The translations under genes were made by a program, and so were the position numbers. Under the pieces are notes generated by a model. It did not search any database. It was given only the letters and a program-made list of their open reading frames with translations, and was not told where the DNA came from. A stretch of 64,000 nt of DNA from Luteolibacter flavescens (GTDB lineage Bacteria; Verrucomicrobiota; Verrucomicrobiia; Verrucomicrobiales; Akkermansiaceae): contig NZ_JAPDDS010000002.1 in the NCBI RefSeq assembly GCF_025950085.1, positions 372,001 to 436,000 of the forward strand, in the 5' to 3' direction. Positions 41,677 through 50,606 of this stretch are shown here, in pieces (the stretch's first letter is position 1; every line of letters begins with the position of its first letter).

Positions 41677-42777
41677 ATGACCCCGCCGGTCCCCCAGCCC
41701 CCGGATGATCGATCACCCATGGCTGCCCGATTCGCGGCAGCGCGGGGGATGGCGTCCTCGGGACCGCCGCCTTTCCCCGGTGCGAAGGAATCTTCACCAA
41801 CAAAGCCGCCACCTTTCCCCGGGTCAGCCAAGCCCCGCGAATCTGCGGACGCCGCGGATGAGCGGAACCGCGAGCACCTTGCCTCGCGCCTGCTCGATCA
41901 GTCGGAGCTGGAGCGCTTCAAGAATCTCATCGTCTTCGCGAAGACCACCGTCGAGAGCCAGTTCAGCGGCAGGCACAAGTCGCCGGACCTCGGCAGCGGC
42001 GGGGAATTCGTGGAGTACCAGGCCTACCTTCCCGGCCTGCCGATCCATGCGATCGATTGGCGCATCTACGCGCGCACGCGGAAGCTGGTCATCCGCCGCT
42101 ACCGTGAGGAGACTGACATGGACGTGCATCTGCTGGTGGATGCATCCGGCTCGATGGGCTATCTCGGCACGGGCCGGGAGAACAAGGGCCGCCGTGCGGC
42201 ACGCATCGCCGCGGCGCTCGCCTACCTCATGATGAAGCAGGGCGACAAGGCCTCGCTCACCCTCTTCGCCGACCGCGTGATCGACCACTTGCCCGCAGGC
42301 GGCGGCCAGCGTCATTTGTTGAAGGCCCTGCGCTCGCTGGTGAGGCCTGCGCACGAGCCGACCGGACTGACGGACCTGCCCGGCGCGGTGCGCGAGTGCA
42401 ACCGGCTATTCAAGCGGCGCGGACGGCTCATCATCCTTTCGGACCTGCTCGGGCACGATCCGGCGGAAATCTTCGATGCGCTCGGCCCGCTCCTTCACCG
42501 CGGCTTTGAGATCCTGCTGATGCAGATCCTCGATCCGGAAGAGCGCATGCTGCCGGATGCGCCGCTCGCGCATTTCGTGGACATGGAGACGGGCGAGTCG
42601 ATCGAGGTGGAGCCCGCCGAGATCCGCGATGCCTACGCCGCACGCGTGCAGGAGCGCTGCGACACACTCGCGGAGGACGGTGCGAAGCATCGCGTGGAAT
42701 TCACCTCGCTCTGCACCGAGAGCCCTTACCGCGAGGCCATCGAGGCCTATCTCGGCTTCCGCACTTCCAAGAACTGA
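41677..42777 (+). CDS. DUF58 protein with von Willebrand-type domain
   Basis: 366 residues. A Pro/Ala-rich N-terminus of about 60 residues is followed by the DUF58 signature SGGEFVEYQAYLPGLPIHAIDWRIYARTRKL, visible here in two pieces (GGEFVEYQAYLPG and IDWRIYARTRKLVIRRY). The vWA fold has the metal-ion-dependent adhesion motif DASGSMGY. DUF58 proteins are standard partners of MoxR ATPases. Probably cytosolic or peripheral. Operon position two, 12 bp before the next gene. Confidence 0.9.
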   Translation: MTPPVPQPPDDRSPMAARFAAARGMASSGPPPFPGAKESSPTKPPPFPGSAKPRESADAADERNREHLASRLLDQSELERFKNLIVFAKTTVESQFSGRHKSPDLGSGGEFVEYQAYLPGLPIHAIDWRIYARTRKLVIRRYREETDMDVHLLVDASGSMGYLGTGRENKGRRAARIAAALAYLMMKQGDKASLTLFADRVIDHLPAGGGQRHLLKALRSLVRPAHEPTGLTDLPGAVRECNRLFKRRGRLIILSDLLGHDPAEIFDALGPLLHRGFEILLMQILDPEERMLPDAPLAHFVDMETGESIEVEPAEIRDAYAARVQERCDTLAEDGAKHRVEFTSLCTESPYREAIEAYLGFRTSKN

Positions 42778-42789
42778 AGCCACGCCGCC

Positions 42790-44883
42790 ATGTCCTTCCT
42801 CAATTCCCCGTTTCTCTGGCTGCTGCCGCTGGCGGGGATACCGCTGCTCATCCACTGGCTCAGCCGGCGCTTTCCGAAGACCTTCCTCTTCTCGTCCATC
42901 GAGGACATCCGCCGTACCGTGGCGGGTCGTTCGCGGCTCTTCCGCTGGCGGCATCTCATCATGCTGCTGCTGCGCACCCTCGCGCTGCTTGCCCTGGTGG
43001 GCGCGTTCTTGAAGCCGGTCATCGCCTCGCGTGCTCCGGCCGACGGGAAGGAGGGCCGCCGCGTGCTGCTGCTGGTGGACCACTCGCTCAGCATGACCCA
43101 TGCGGATGGCGGGACCACCGCGTTGTCGAGGGCGAAGGGCGAGGCGAGACGCCTGCTGGATTCGCTGGACCCTGCGGATCACTTCAATGTCATCCGCGTC
43201 GATGCCTCTCCCGCCGCGGCCTTCGTCGAGTTCTCCACGCTGCGCGATGCGGCGATGGCCTTTTTGGAGGACTCGGCCCCTCCCGTGGGTACCGCCGATT
43301 TCCATGCGGCGAACCAACTCGCGGCGGAACTCGCGAGAGATCAGAAGGGCCAGCTCGATGTCTATTACTTCTCCGACTTCCAGCGCGGCAATTGGGCGGA
43401 TGTTGCCTTCTCGTCGCTGCCGTCCGATGCGCGCCTTTTCTTCGTGTCTGCCGCAGGAGAGAAGCAGCGCGGGAATCGCGCGGTGAGCGGCATCCGGATC
43501 GCGGAGGGCGCGGTCATCGCCGGGGGAGAGATCGAGCTTTCCATCCGCGTCGCGAATCATTCGCCGGACCCTTGGAGCGGGAAGATCGAGGCGGGCTTCG
43601 ATCCTGCCCATCTGCGCGAGCGAGAGGTCACGCTTTCCCCGTGGTCGGAGACGGATGCCACACTCGTCGTGCCCGTGCCTGCGGGCGGCCTCCAGAAACT
43701 GACGGTAACATTGCCGCCGGATGACATGCCGCTCGATGACAAGCGACATCTCGTCGTGCAGGTGCGAGACCGCGAGGAGGTGGTGCTGCTCACCGGTCCC
43801 GATGCGGCGGGTGGCTCGCCCGCGCCGTCGCTCTTCCTCCGCACGGCAGTCGATCCCTATGGCGGGGAGAAGGGCGTGTATCGTCCGAGACCGCTGGAGC
43901 CCGGTGCCTTGACGCCCGCTGCGCTCTCGGCGAGCACGCGGGTGATTGGCTCGCGGCTTCCCTTGCTCGGCGATGACCAGGCGGGCACGCTGGCGACATT
44001 CCTGCGCGGTGGCGGCGGGATGATCCTCTTCCTCGATGGCGAGTCCGACCGGGCGAATCTCGACAAGCTCTCCGGCCTGCTGGGCGAGGAGCTGCCGCTG
44101 CGCCTGACCGAGAAGCTCGGCTCGGAGAATCTGCCGGGCGGTGCGATGCAGGTGGCCAGCGGGGACTTCCGCTCGCGCTTCCTACGGCTCTTCGAGAACG
44201 AGCGGCGGCAAAATCTCGCGCTGCTGGAATTCTACGATCTCTACCACGCCATGCCTACCGGCAAGGGCCGCACGCTGCTGAGCTATGCCGACGGGACGCC
44301 CGCACTGACCGAGAGCCAGATCGGCCTCGGCACGCTGCTGGTTTGCAATTTCTCCGTCTCGGAGGCATCGAGCAATCTCGCCCGCCAGCGCCTCTTCCCC
44401 GCATGGATCCACGAGATGCTGCTCCGCATGGGCGACTCCACGAATGCGGCGATGGAATCTTTCGTCCCGGGTGACACGATCTCCGGCGAAGCCTGGGCGG
44501 CGGAGGCGACCGGGCGCGATCTCATCGCTCCGCCAAGTACGAAGACCATCGTACGTCGCGATCCTGCGGGCGAGCGCCTGCGCGTCACCTTCACCGCGCC
44601 AGCCCCCGGCTTCTACCGCCTGCCCGGTGGCGATGGCCGCGACCTGCTTGCCTTCGCCGTGAATCCCGATCCCCGCGAGTCCGACCTGCGCTCGATCGAC
44701 CCCGCGGTGCTGCCGGACCGTGCCGGTGGCAGCAATTCCGGCGCGGCCTACGTCGGGGAAACCGCGGACTACGGCGTGCTCCTGCGCGGCCGACCGGTCT
44801 TCCACTGGTTCCTGCTCGGCGCGCTCGGCCTGCTGCTGGTCGAGGCGATGCTTTTCAAGACTCTCAAACCGCGAACCGCCTGA
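42790..44883 (+). CDS. BatA-like membrane protein with von Willebrand domain
   Basis: 697 residues. The N-terminal 75 residues have the BatA-like arrangement (LNSPFLWLLPLAGIPLLIHWLS, then RFPKTFLFSSIEDIRRT and a second helix). A vWA domain with the adhesion motif DHSLSM covers about 95-240 (LLLVDHSLSMTHADG). Then come beta domains, about 250-640, and a C-terminal helix (HWFLLGALGLLLVEAMLF). It is expected in the membrane with the beta domains outside. It belongs to the MoxR operon; the next gene starts one base after its stop. Confidence 0.85.
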   Translation: MSFLNSPFLWLLPLAGIPLLIHWLSRRFPKTFLFSSIEDIRRTVAGRSRLFRWRHLIMLLLRTLALLALVGAFLKPVIASRAPADGKEGRRVLLLVDHSLSMTHADGGTTALSRAKGEARRLLDSLDPADHFNVIRVDASPAAAFVEFSTLRDAAMAFLEDSAPPVGTADFHAANQLAAELARDQKGQLDVYYFSDFQRGNWADVAFSSLPSDARLFFVSAAGEKQRGNRAVSGIRIAEGAVIAGGEIELSIRVANHSPDPWSGKIEAGFDPAHLREREVTLSPWSETDATLVVPVPAGGLQKLTVTLPPDDMPLDDKRHLVVQVRDREEVVLLTGPDAAGGSPAPSLFLRTAVDPYGGEKGVYRPRPLEPGALTPAALSASTRVIGSRLPLLGDDQAGTLATFLRGGGGMILFLDGESDRANLDKLSGLLGEELPLRLTEKLGSENLPGGAMQVASGDFRSRFLRLFENERRQNLALLEFYDLYHAMPTGKGRTLLSYADGTPALTESQIGLGTLLVCNFSVSEASSNLARQRLFPAWIHEMLLRMGDSTNAAMESFVPGDTISGEAWAAEATGRDLIAPPSTKTIVRRDPAGERLRVTFTAPAPGFYRLPGGDGRDLLAFAVNPDPRESDLRSIDPAVLPDRAGGSNSGAAYVGETADYGVLLRGRPVFHWFLLGALGLLLVEAMLFKTLKPRTA

Positions 44884-44884
44884 G

Positions 44885-47041
44885 GTGCTTTTCGATCCCG
44901 TCATCCCCCTTCCATGGATCCTGCTCGCCGCCCTCGTGGTGCTGGGGCCCACGGTGGTCTTCTACTTCCGCTCGGGCAAGCGGCTCGGTTCTGTTAGAAA
45001 CGTCTTCCTCCTCGTGCTGAGGGTCGCGGCGCTGCTGGTGATGCTCGCCATCCTGCTACAGCCATACCGCGAGGAGCCGGTGCCCGTGCCGGTCCGGGAG
45101 AAGTCGGTCCTCTTCGCCATCGATACTTCGGCCAGCATGGCGGAGGCGCATGCAGACGGGAAGAGCCGCATCGATGCCGCGCGCGACGATCTCGCCGGGG
45201 CGGGTGTCCTTGACGATGAAAGCGGGCGCTACCGCTTCTTCACGCTCGGCGAGGACGCGGCATCCATCAGTGCCGAGGAGCTGCAGTTCAAGCCCGCCGA
45301 TGGCAAGTCCACGCGCATTGACACCGCCGTCGCGACCATCCTGCGGAATGCGAATCATCCGCCGCCATCCGCGCTGGTGCTGCTGTCGGACGGCCATGAC
45401 TTCGAGCTCATCCCGCCGGGCGACACGGCACGCCGCACGCGGGCGCGCGGCATTCCCGTCTTCACGCTGCCCTATGGCACGGCGGAGTCCGGGCGCGATG
45501 TCTCGGTGCGCATCGCGAACTACCATCCGCACACGTTCGTCCGGCAGAAGACGCAGCTTCAGGTCTTCGTCCGCGCCACCGGCTGCCCGCACGAGACGCT
45601 GAACATGGACCTGCTGCTCGATGGCAAGCTCGTCGAGCGCAAGACCCTCGAGACCGGCACCCAGTCCTATCACAATGTCTCCTTCACCGTCTCGCACGAG
45701 GAGTCCGGGCAATTCGAATACACCTTCCGGCTCTCGCCTGTTACGAACGAGCGCGAGCTCTCCAACAACACCGCGACCACCTACCTCAATGTGATCGCCG
45801 AGAAGATCCGCATCCTGGAAATAGAGGGCACGCCATTCTGGGATACCACTTTCCTGCGGCGTTCCTTCGCGAGGAATGACAAGTTCGACATCGACTCGCT
45901 TGTCGCCTTCACCGGCGACCGGGTGCGGCCCATCCGGTCGAATCCCGAGCGCGTTGCCGCCGAGTTGGTCCCGCCTGCGAAGGCCGACGACCTGGCTCCC
46001 TACAATCTCGTCGTGCTAGGCCGCGACGTGCAAAAGGTGATCGGCACCGATGGCATCGCCGCGATCGATGCGTGGGTGAAGGACCACGGCGGCATCGTGG
46101 TCTTCGCCCGCGGCAAGGCATGGCCGGAGGGCGAACTGCCGGGGGCCGAGCTGCCACCGATCGAATGGGACACCTCGAATGCGCGCGGCGCGCGGCTGGA
46201 GGTGACGCCGCAGGCGGGCTCCGTGCCGGCCTTCCGCCTGCTGCGCGAGGTGGCCGCGGCGGACCAGTTTCCCGAGATCATTTCCTTCCCCGCCACCGGC
46301 CAGCCGAAGACGCTCGCGACCACCTTCTCCGTATCGGAAGACCAGGCCCCGGCGGTGGTCTATCGCCGCTATGGCAGCGGGCAGACGATCTCGCTCGGCG
46401 TGGGAAACCTGTGGCGCTGGGTTTTCAATCCGCAGGCCGAGTATGATAACAATGCCTACGACCGCTTCTGGGACCAGCTCTCGCTGTGGCTGCTGGCGAA
46501 TGGCGGCGTGACCCCGATCGAGGGCTACTCGCTGCGCACCGACACGGCGAACCTGCCGCTCGGTGAGACAATCCGCCTGCGCTTCGGCATCCACGGGCGC
46601 GACGCGATGGTCGCCCCGCCATCGATCTCGTTTTCGAAGGACGGTGCGCCCGTCACGAATCTCGTGATGACCTCCGAGGAGAATGGCATGCTCCATCGCG
46701 CGGAGTTCACGCCGCGGGAGACCGGCCGCTATCGTGCCGAGGTCACGGCTCCGGATGGGAAAGTGCTCGGTGCGAGCTTCATTGTCTTCCGCGAGGACCT
46801 GGAGTCGGTGGAGACCGCGATGGACCGCTCCTATCTCGATGAACTTTCGAAGGCCAGCGGCGGCCGGCTCCTCGACCCCGCCGAGCTCGGTCCACTCCTG
46901 TCCGACCTGATGCGCGAGGCCGCCGAGCAGACCCCGCTCACCCGCCGCGTCTCGCTGTGGGACCGCGCGTGGGTTTTCATCCTTGTGAGTTTCCTCCTCG
47001 CCACGGACTGGTATCTTCGCCGCCGCTGGGGTTTGATCTGA
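44885..47041 (+). CDS. Second BatA-like von Willebrand membrane protein
   Basis: 718 residues from a GTG at 44885, one base after the preceding stop. Two N-terminal helices (IPLPWILLAALVVLGPTVVFYF and FLLVLRVAALLVMLAILL) precede a vWA domain with DTSASMAEAH (adhesion motif) and VLLSDGHDFE. Long beta-rich extracellular domains (about 260-620) follow and one C-terminal helix (AWVFILVSFLLATDWYL). It is probably a paralogue of the previous gene, as both have the same order. The role is unknown; in Bacteroidota related loci affect oxygen tolerance. Confidence 0.85.
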   Translation: MLFDPVIPLPWILLAALVVLGPTVVFYFRSGKRLGSVRNVFLLVLRVAALLVMLAILLQPYREEPVPVPVREKSVLFAIDTSASMAEAHADGKSRIDAARDDLAGAGVLDDESGRYRFFTLGEDAASISAEELQFKPADGKSTRIDTAVATILRNANHPPPSALVLLSDGHDFELIPPGDTARRTRARGIPVFTLPYGTAESGRDVSVRIANYHPHTFVRQKTQLQVFVRATGCPHETLNMDLLLDGKLVERKTLETGTQSYHNVSFTVSHEESGQFEYTFRLSPVTNERELSNNTATTYLNVIAEKIRILEIEGTPFWDTTFLRRSFARNDKFDIDSLVAFTGDRVRPIRSNPERVAAELVPPAKADDLAPYNLVVLGRDVQKVIGTDGIAAIDAWVKDHGGIVVFARGKAWPEGELPGAELPPIEWDTSNARGARLEVTPQAGSVPAFRLLREVAAADQFPEIISFPATGQPKTLATTFSVSEDQAPAVVYRRYGSGQTISLGVGNLWRWVFNPQAEYDNNAYDRFWDQLSLWLLANGGVTPIEGYSLRTDTANLPLGETIRLRFGIHGRDAMVAPPSISFSKDGAPVTNLVMTSEENGMLHRAEFTPRETGRYRAEVTAPDGKVLGASFIVFREDLESVETAMDRSYLDELSKASGGRLLDPAELGPLLSDLMREAAEQTPLTRRVSLWDRAWVFILVSFLLATDWYLRRRWGLI

Positions 47042-47060
47042 TATGATATGAAGTGATGCA

Positions 47061-49943
47061 ATGAAAGACGAACCACCTCCCTCCTCACCGGTGATCGAGA
47101 TGCTCCGCCGGGCCGGTGCCGTCGAGTCGCGGCATCGCGCGCTGCGGCTGGTGATGCGCTCGCTGGTGTGGATCGCCCTCGCGGTGCCGCTGCTGATGGT
47201 GGCGGACATCCTGTTCCATTTCTCCGATGGCGTGCGGCTGGCGGGTAGCCTCGGCGTGGCCGTCGCGCTGGTGCTGGTGCTCGCCGCGGCGGCGGTGATC
47301 GCCTTCTTCGCGAGGCCCCCTTTGCTCAGGGTCGCACGTCTTCTCGAGTCGCGCGATCCCTCGCTGGGGTCGAAGCTGGTGAACTTGCTCCAGCTCGATG
47401 CCGACGCACGCTCGGCACAGGGCTCGGAACTCACCCGCGAGCTGGCGGGCCAGGCGGTGCAGCAGGCGGCGCGCTCCGTGGATTCCTCGGGCTTCCCGGT
47501 TCTCGCGCGCGATCCGCAGCGCTTCCGTTATCTCGGTCGCGCGATGGTGCTGCCGGTGTTGTTGGGGCTGGTCACGCTCTTCGGCGGGGCGGATGCCCGG
47601 CGCGAGTGGTTGCGCTTCCTCGATCCCCATGGCGATCATCCGCCGTTGTCGTTCACGCGCATCGAGATCGAGAAGCCGGAAGCCGGCACCTCGGTCCTCT
47701 ACGGGGAATCCCTGCTCGTCATCGCGAAGACGCGCGGCCACATCCCGAAAGAGCTTTTTCTAACAGCCCGGCCGGAGGGCGGTGGAGAGCCATTCACCGT
47801 CGCCATGATCCCGCGGGGCGAGGGGATCTTCGTCGCGCCGCTGGAGAAGATCCACCAACCGCTGGAGGTCACCGCGCACACCCGCGGCGAGAGCAGCCGC
47901 AGCCAACGCCGCCGCATCGATCTCATCCTCACGCCGCAGATCGGCCCCGCCGTCGTGACCATCGCGCCGCCCGCTTACACCGGCCAGCCCGCGCGCGAGG
48001 TGCCCTTCCGCTTTACTGCTCTCCAAGCGCTGGAAGGCACGGCGATCACCTTCCGCCTTGGCTCGAATCGACCTCTGGGTGAGGGCAAGATTTCGCTGCT
48101 CACCGCGCCGGACCAGTCCACGGACTTCCCGCTGCTCCCGGCACCCGAGGGCGCGGCGGACAGCGCCACCGCCTCGCTGACGGCCACGGCATCGGGCCGT
48201 CTTTCCTATCATCTCGTGGACATCGCCGGTCACGCAGCGACGGAGACCCCGACTTCCACGCTGACGGTCACGCGGGATCAGCCTCCTTCCATCACGGTCA
48301 CCGCACCGGAGCGCGATGCCTTCGTCGTGGAGAAGATGAGGCTGCCGCTGGTGATCGATGCGACCGATGACTACGGCCTGCGCTCGGTGCGGCTGCATGT
48401 GGGCATCGACGGGAAATTCGGCGAGCCGGTGGTCGCGGAGTTCGACAAGCCCGACGTCCGCCGCCACCGCGTGGAGCATCAGCTCGACCTCGCCGCCATG
48501 GGGGCGAATGCGGACAGCGAGATCACTGTCTTCGCCGAGGCAGTCGATACACGCCCCGAGCCGCAGATGACGCGTACCGGCAGCCGCAGGATGGGCGTGA
48601 TTACCGAGGAGCAGTACAATGAATACCTCCGCCAGCGGGCCGACGTCGCAATGATCGCGGGGAAGTACGAGAACCTGCTGGCCCGCTTGCAGGAGAAGGT
48701 CGAGGCGCAGCGCGAGATCGAGAAGACCTTGAAGGAGCTTCAGGAGAAACAGGCGAAGGACCCCGACGACAAGGAACTGGAGGAGGGCCTGGCCAAGGCA
48801 TTCCAGCAGCAGGACGACCTGAACCACGAACTGGAAGCGCTGGCGGAAGAGATGTCCGACTTCGGCCGGGAGGATCCCGTTTACGATTTCGAAAAGGAAC
48901 TGCAGGAGCAGTTGCGCGAGCAGGCGGGGAAGCTGCGTGAGTCGGCGAAGCGCAACCGCGAAGAGACCGGGAAGGCGCTGGAATCCGGCCCGCCGCCATC
49001 CGAGCCGCCGACGAAGGAACAGCTCGACGCCATGGCGCAGGCTGCGCAGGAGCAGCGCGAACGCCTGGAAGGCGAGCGCCAGGAGGCGGAGCAGAACGTG
49101 CAGGAGCCGCTGCAGGATCTCGCGCAGCTCCACGAACTGATGAAGGACTTCAATCTCTTCAAGCAGCTTGAAGAACAGCAGCGCGAGCTCGCGGAGCAAT
49201 CGAAGGCCTACGAGGAGAAGCAGGAGCTGACGCCCGACGACCGCCTCGCTATGCGCGAGATGGGAGCGAAGCAGCGGGAGCTGGGACGCAAGCTGGATGA
49301 CCTCGCGCGCAAGCTCGAGCAGGACGCCGCGGCGGCGAAGGAGGAGTTCCCGCAGGCGGCGGAGAGCGCGCAGCAACTCGCCGACGCCATCGGCCAGGCA
49401 GGCATGCCCGGCATGGCTCGGGAGGCCGCGCAGGACATGCTGGAGGGTCGCGCCGATGGAGCGCATCCGCGCGCGCAGCAGCTCCACGAGGAGATGGAGA
49501 AACTTTTCGCCGAGAACGGGCAGCCCGGTCTGGAGGGCGTGCAGCAGGGCATGGATCAGGCGCTGCGGCTGGAGCGCGGGATGAATCCCGGCAATTCCTT
49601 CCGCCAGATGATGCAGTCGCTGAATTTCCGCCCGGGTCCGGGCGGCGGGTCGGGCAAGGGTGCCTCCGGAATGATGGCCAGCGGCTCCGCACCCGGCGAT
49701 ACGGACGTCATCGGCGGCGAGTCTCTGATGGACGGCCCCATGTCGCAGGCCATGGCCGGTCGTGGCGACCAGGGCGGCGCGGGGATGTCCGGCGCGCCCA
49801 CCGCACGCATCGATGCCGCCGACAGCGGCAAGCCTGACGAGCTTTCCTCGCGACGCACCACCACGCCCGGTTCGTCATCGCTTCTGATGGAGTATGAAAA
49901 CATCGCCGACGCCTACTTCCGCCGGCTCACCACGGAGAAATGA
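47061..49943 (+). CDS. Large membrane protein with long coiled coil (DUF4175-like), 960 aa
   Basis: The N-terminal third has two to three membrane helices (LVWIALAVPLLMVADILFHF, GVAVALVLVLAAAAVIAFF, MVLPVLLGLVTLF), then beta domains (about 195-505: IEIEKPEAGTSV, PPAYTGQPAREVPF). From about 515 to 800 there is a Glu/Gln/Arg-rich coiled coil, and the C-terminus is Gly/Met-rich and disordered (NSFRQMMQSLNFRPG). This resembles the DUF4175 architecture of MoxR operons. It starts 19 bp after the preceding gene and overlaps the next start by four bases. Confidence 0.75.
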   Translation: MKDEPPPSSPVIEMLRRAGAVESRHRALRLVMRSLVWIALAVPLLMVADILFHFSDGVRLAGSLGVAVALVLVLAAAAVIAFFARPPLLRVARLLESRDPSLGSKLVNLLQLDADARSAQGSELTRELAGQAVQQAARSVDSSGFPVLARDPQRFRYLGRAMVLPVLLGLVTLFGGADARREWLRFLDPHGDHPPLSFTRIEIEKPEAGTSVLYGESLLVIAKTRGHIPKELFLTARPEGGGEPFTVAMIPRGEGIFVAPLEKIHQPLEVTAHTRGESSRSQRRRIDLILTPQIGPAVVTIAPPAYTGQPAREVPFRFTALQALEGTAITFRLGSNRPLGEGKISLLTAPDQSTDFPLLPAPEGAADSATASLTATASGRLSYHLVDIAGHAATETPTSTLTVTRDQPPSITVTAPERDAFVVEKMRLPLVIDATDDYGLRSVRLHVGIDGKFGEPVVAEFDKPDVRRHRVEHQLDLAAMGANADSEITVFAEAVDTRPEPQMTRTGSRRMGVITEEQYNEYLRQRADVAMIAGKYENLLARLQEKVEAQREIEKTLKELQEKQAKDPDDKELEEGLAKAFQQQDDLNHELEALAEEMSDFGREDPVYDFEKELQEQLREQAGKLRESAKRNREETGKALESGPPPSEPPTKEQLDAMAQAAQEQRERLEGERQEAEQNVQEPLQDLAQLHELMKDFNLFKQLEEQQRELAEQSKAYEEKQELTPDDRLAMREMGAKQRELGRKLDDLARKLEQDAAAAKEEFPQAAESAQQLADAIGQAGMPGMAREAAQDMLEGRADGAHPRAQQLHEEMEKLFAENGQPGLEGVQQGMDQALRLERGMNPGNSFRQMMQSLNFRPGPGGGSGKGASGMMASGSAPGDTDVIGGESLMDGPMSQAMAGRGDQGGAGMSGAPTARIDAADSGKPDELSSRRTTTPGSSSLLMEYENIADAYFRRLTTEK

Positions 49944-50596
49944 TACCACTCATGAAAGCACTCCTTTTTCTAACAGCACTCTTCGCCTCGCCGGTGCTCG
50001 CCGTCGATTGGAATACCGAGACCATCCGCTGCGGGAATCTCGTCTATGGCGACAACCAGACCTCGGTGTGCTTCGCCGAGACCTTCCTCACCGAGACGGC
50101 GAGCGAGACCGGCCTGAAGATCGACCCGAAATTCGCACGCATCGCGCTGGCGACCGAGGAGGTCTTCACCACGCCGCTCTGCGTCTTCACCGGCGAGGGC
50201 GATTTCAAGCTGAAGGATTCCGAGCGCGCGAACCTGCGACGCTATCTGGAGAACGGTGGCTTCATCCTTTCCAGCCCCGGGTGCTCCAGCGAGCCGTGGG
50301 ACAAGGCCTTCCACAAGGAGATTGCGCTCGCCCTACCCGGCCACGAGCTGAAGGAGATCCCAATGGACCACGAGATCTTCTCCACCGTCCACAAGATCAC
50401 GAAGCTGAATGTGAAAGGCGGCGGCAGCACGCGGCTGAAGGGCATTTTCATCAATGGTCGCCTCGCGCTGGTGCATTCGCCCGAGGGCCTGAACAACGCC
50501 GCGAACGCGAAGGGCTGCTGCTGCTGCGGTGGTGCCGAGATCCTGGAGGCCAAGCAGGTCAATGTGAACGCCGTGGCCTACGCGCTCCTTCACTGA
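49940..50596 (+). CDS. DUF4159-like secreted protein with CCCC motif, 218 aa
   Basis: A signal peptide (ALLFLTALFASPVLAV, cleavage near residue 21) is followed by a domain with RRYLENGGFILSSPGC (about 97-112) as in DUF4159 proteins, which resemble a class I glutamine amidotransferase-like fold. Near the C-terminus four cysteines in a row (KGCCCCGGAEI) could bind metal. The start overlaps the previous stop (ATGA); a second ATG at 49952 also fits. It lies between the coiled-coil protein and the tetraheme cytochrome in the MoxR operon. Probably periplasmic. Confidence 0.7.
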   Translation: MIPLMKALLFLTALFASPVLAVDWNTETIRCGNLVYGDNQTSVCFAETFLTETASETGLKIDPKFARIALATEEVFTTPLCVFTGEGDFKLKDSERANLRRYLENGGFILSSPGCSSEPWDKAFHKEIALALPGHELKEIPMDHEIFSTVHKITKLNVKGGGSTRLKGIFINGRLALVHSPEGLNNAANAKGCCCCGGAEILEAKQVNVNAVAYALLH

Positions 50597-50606
50597 GTAT
50601 TCCCGC

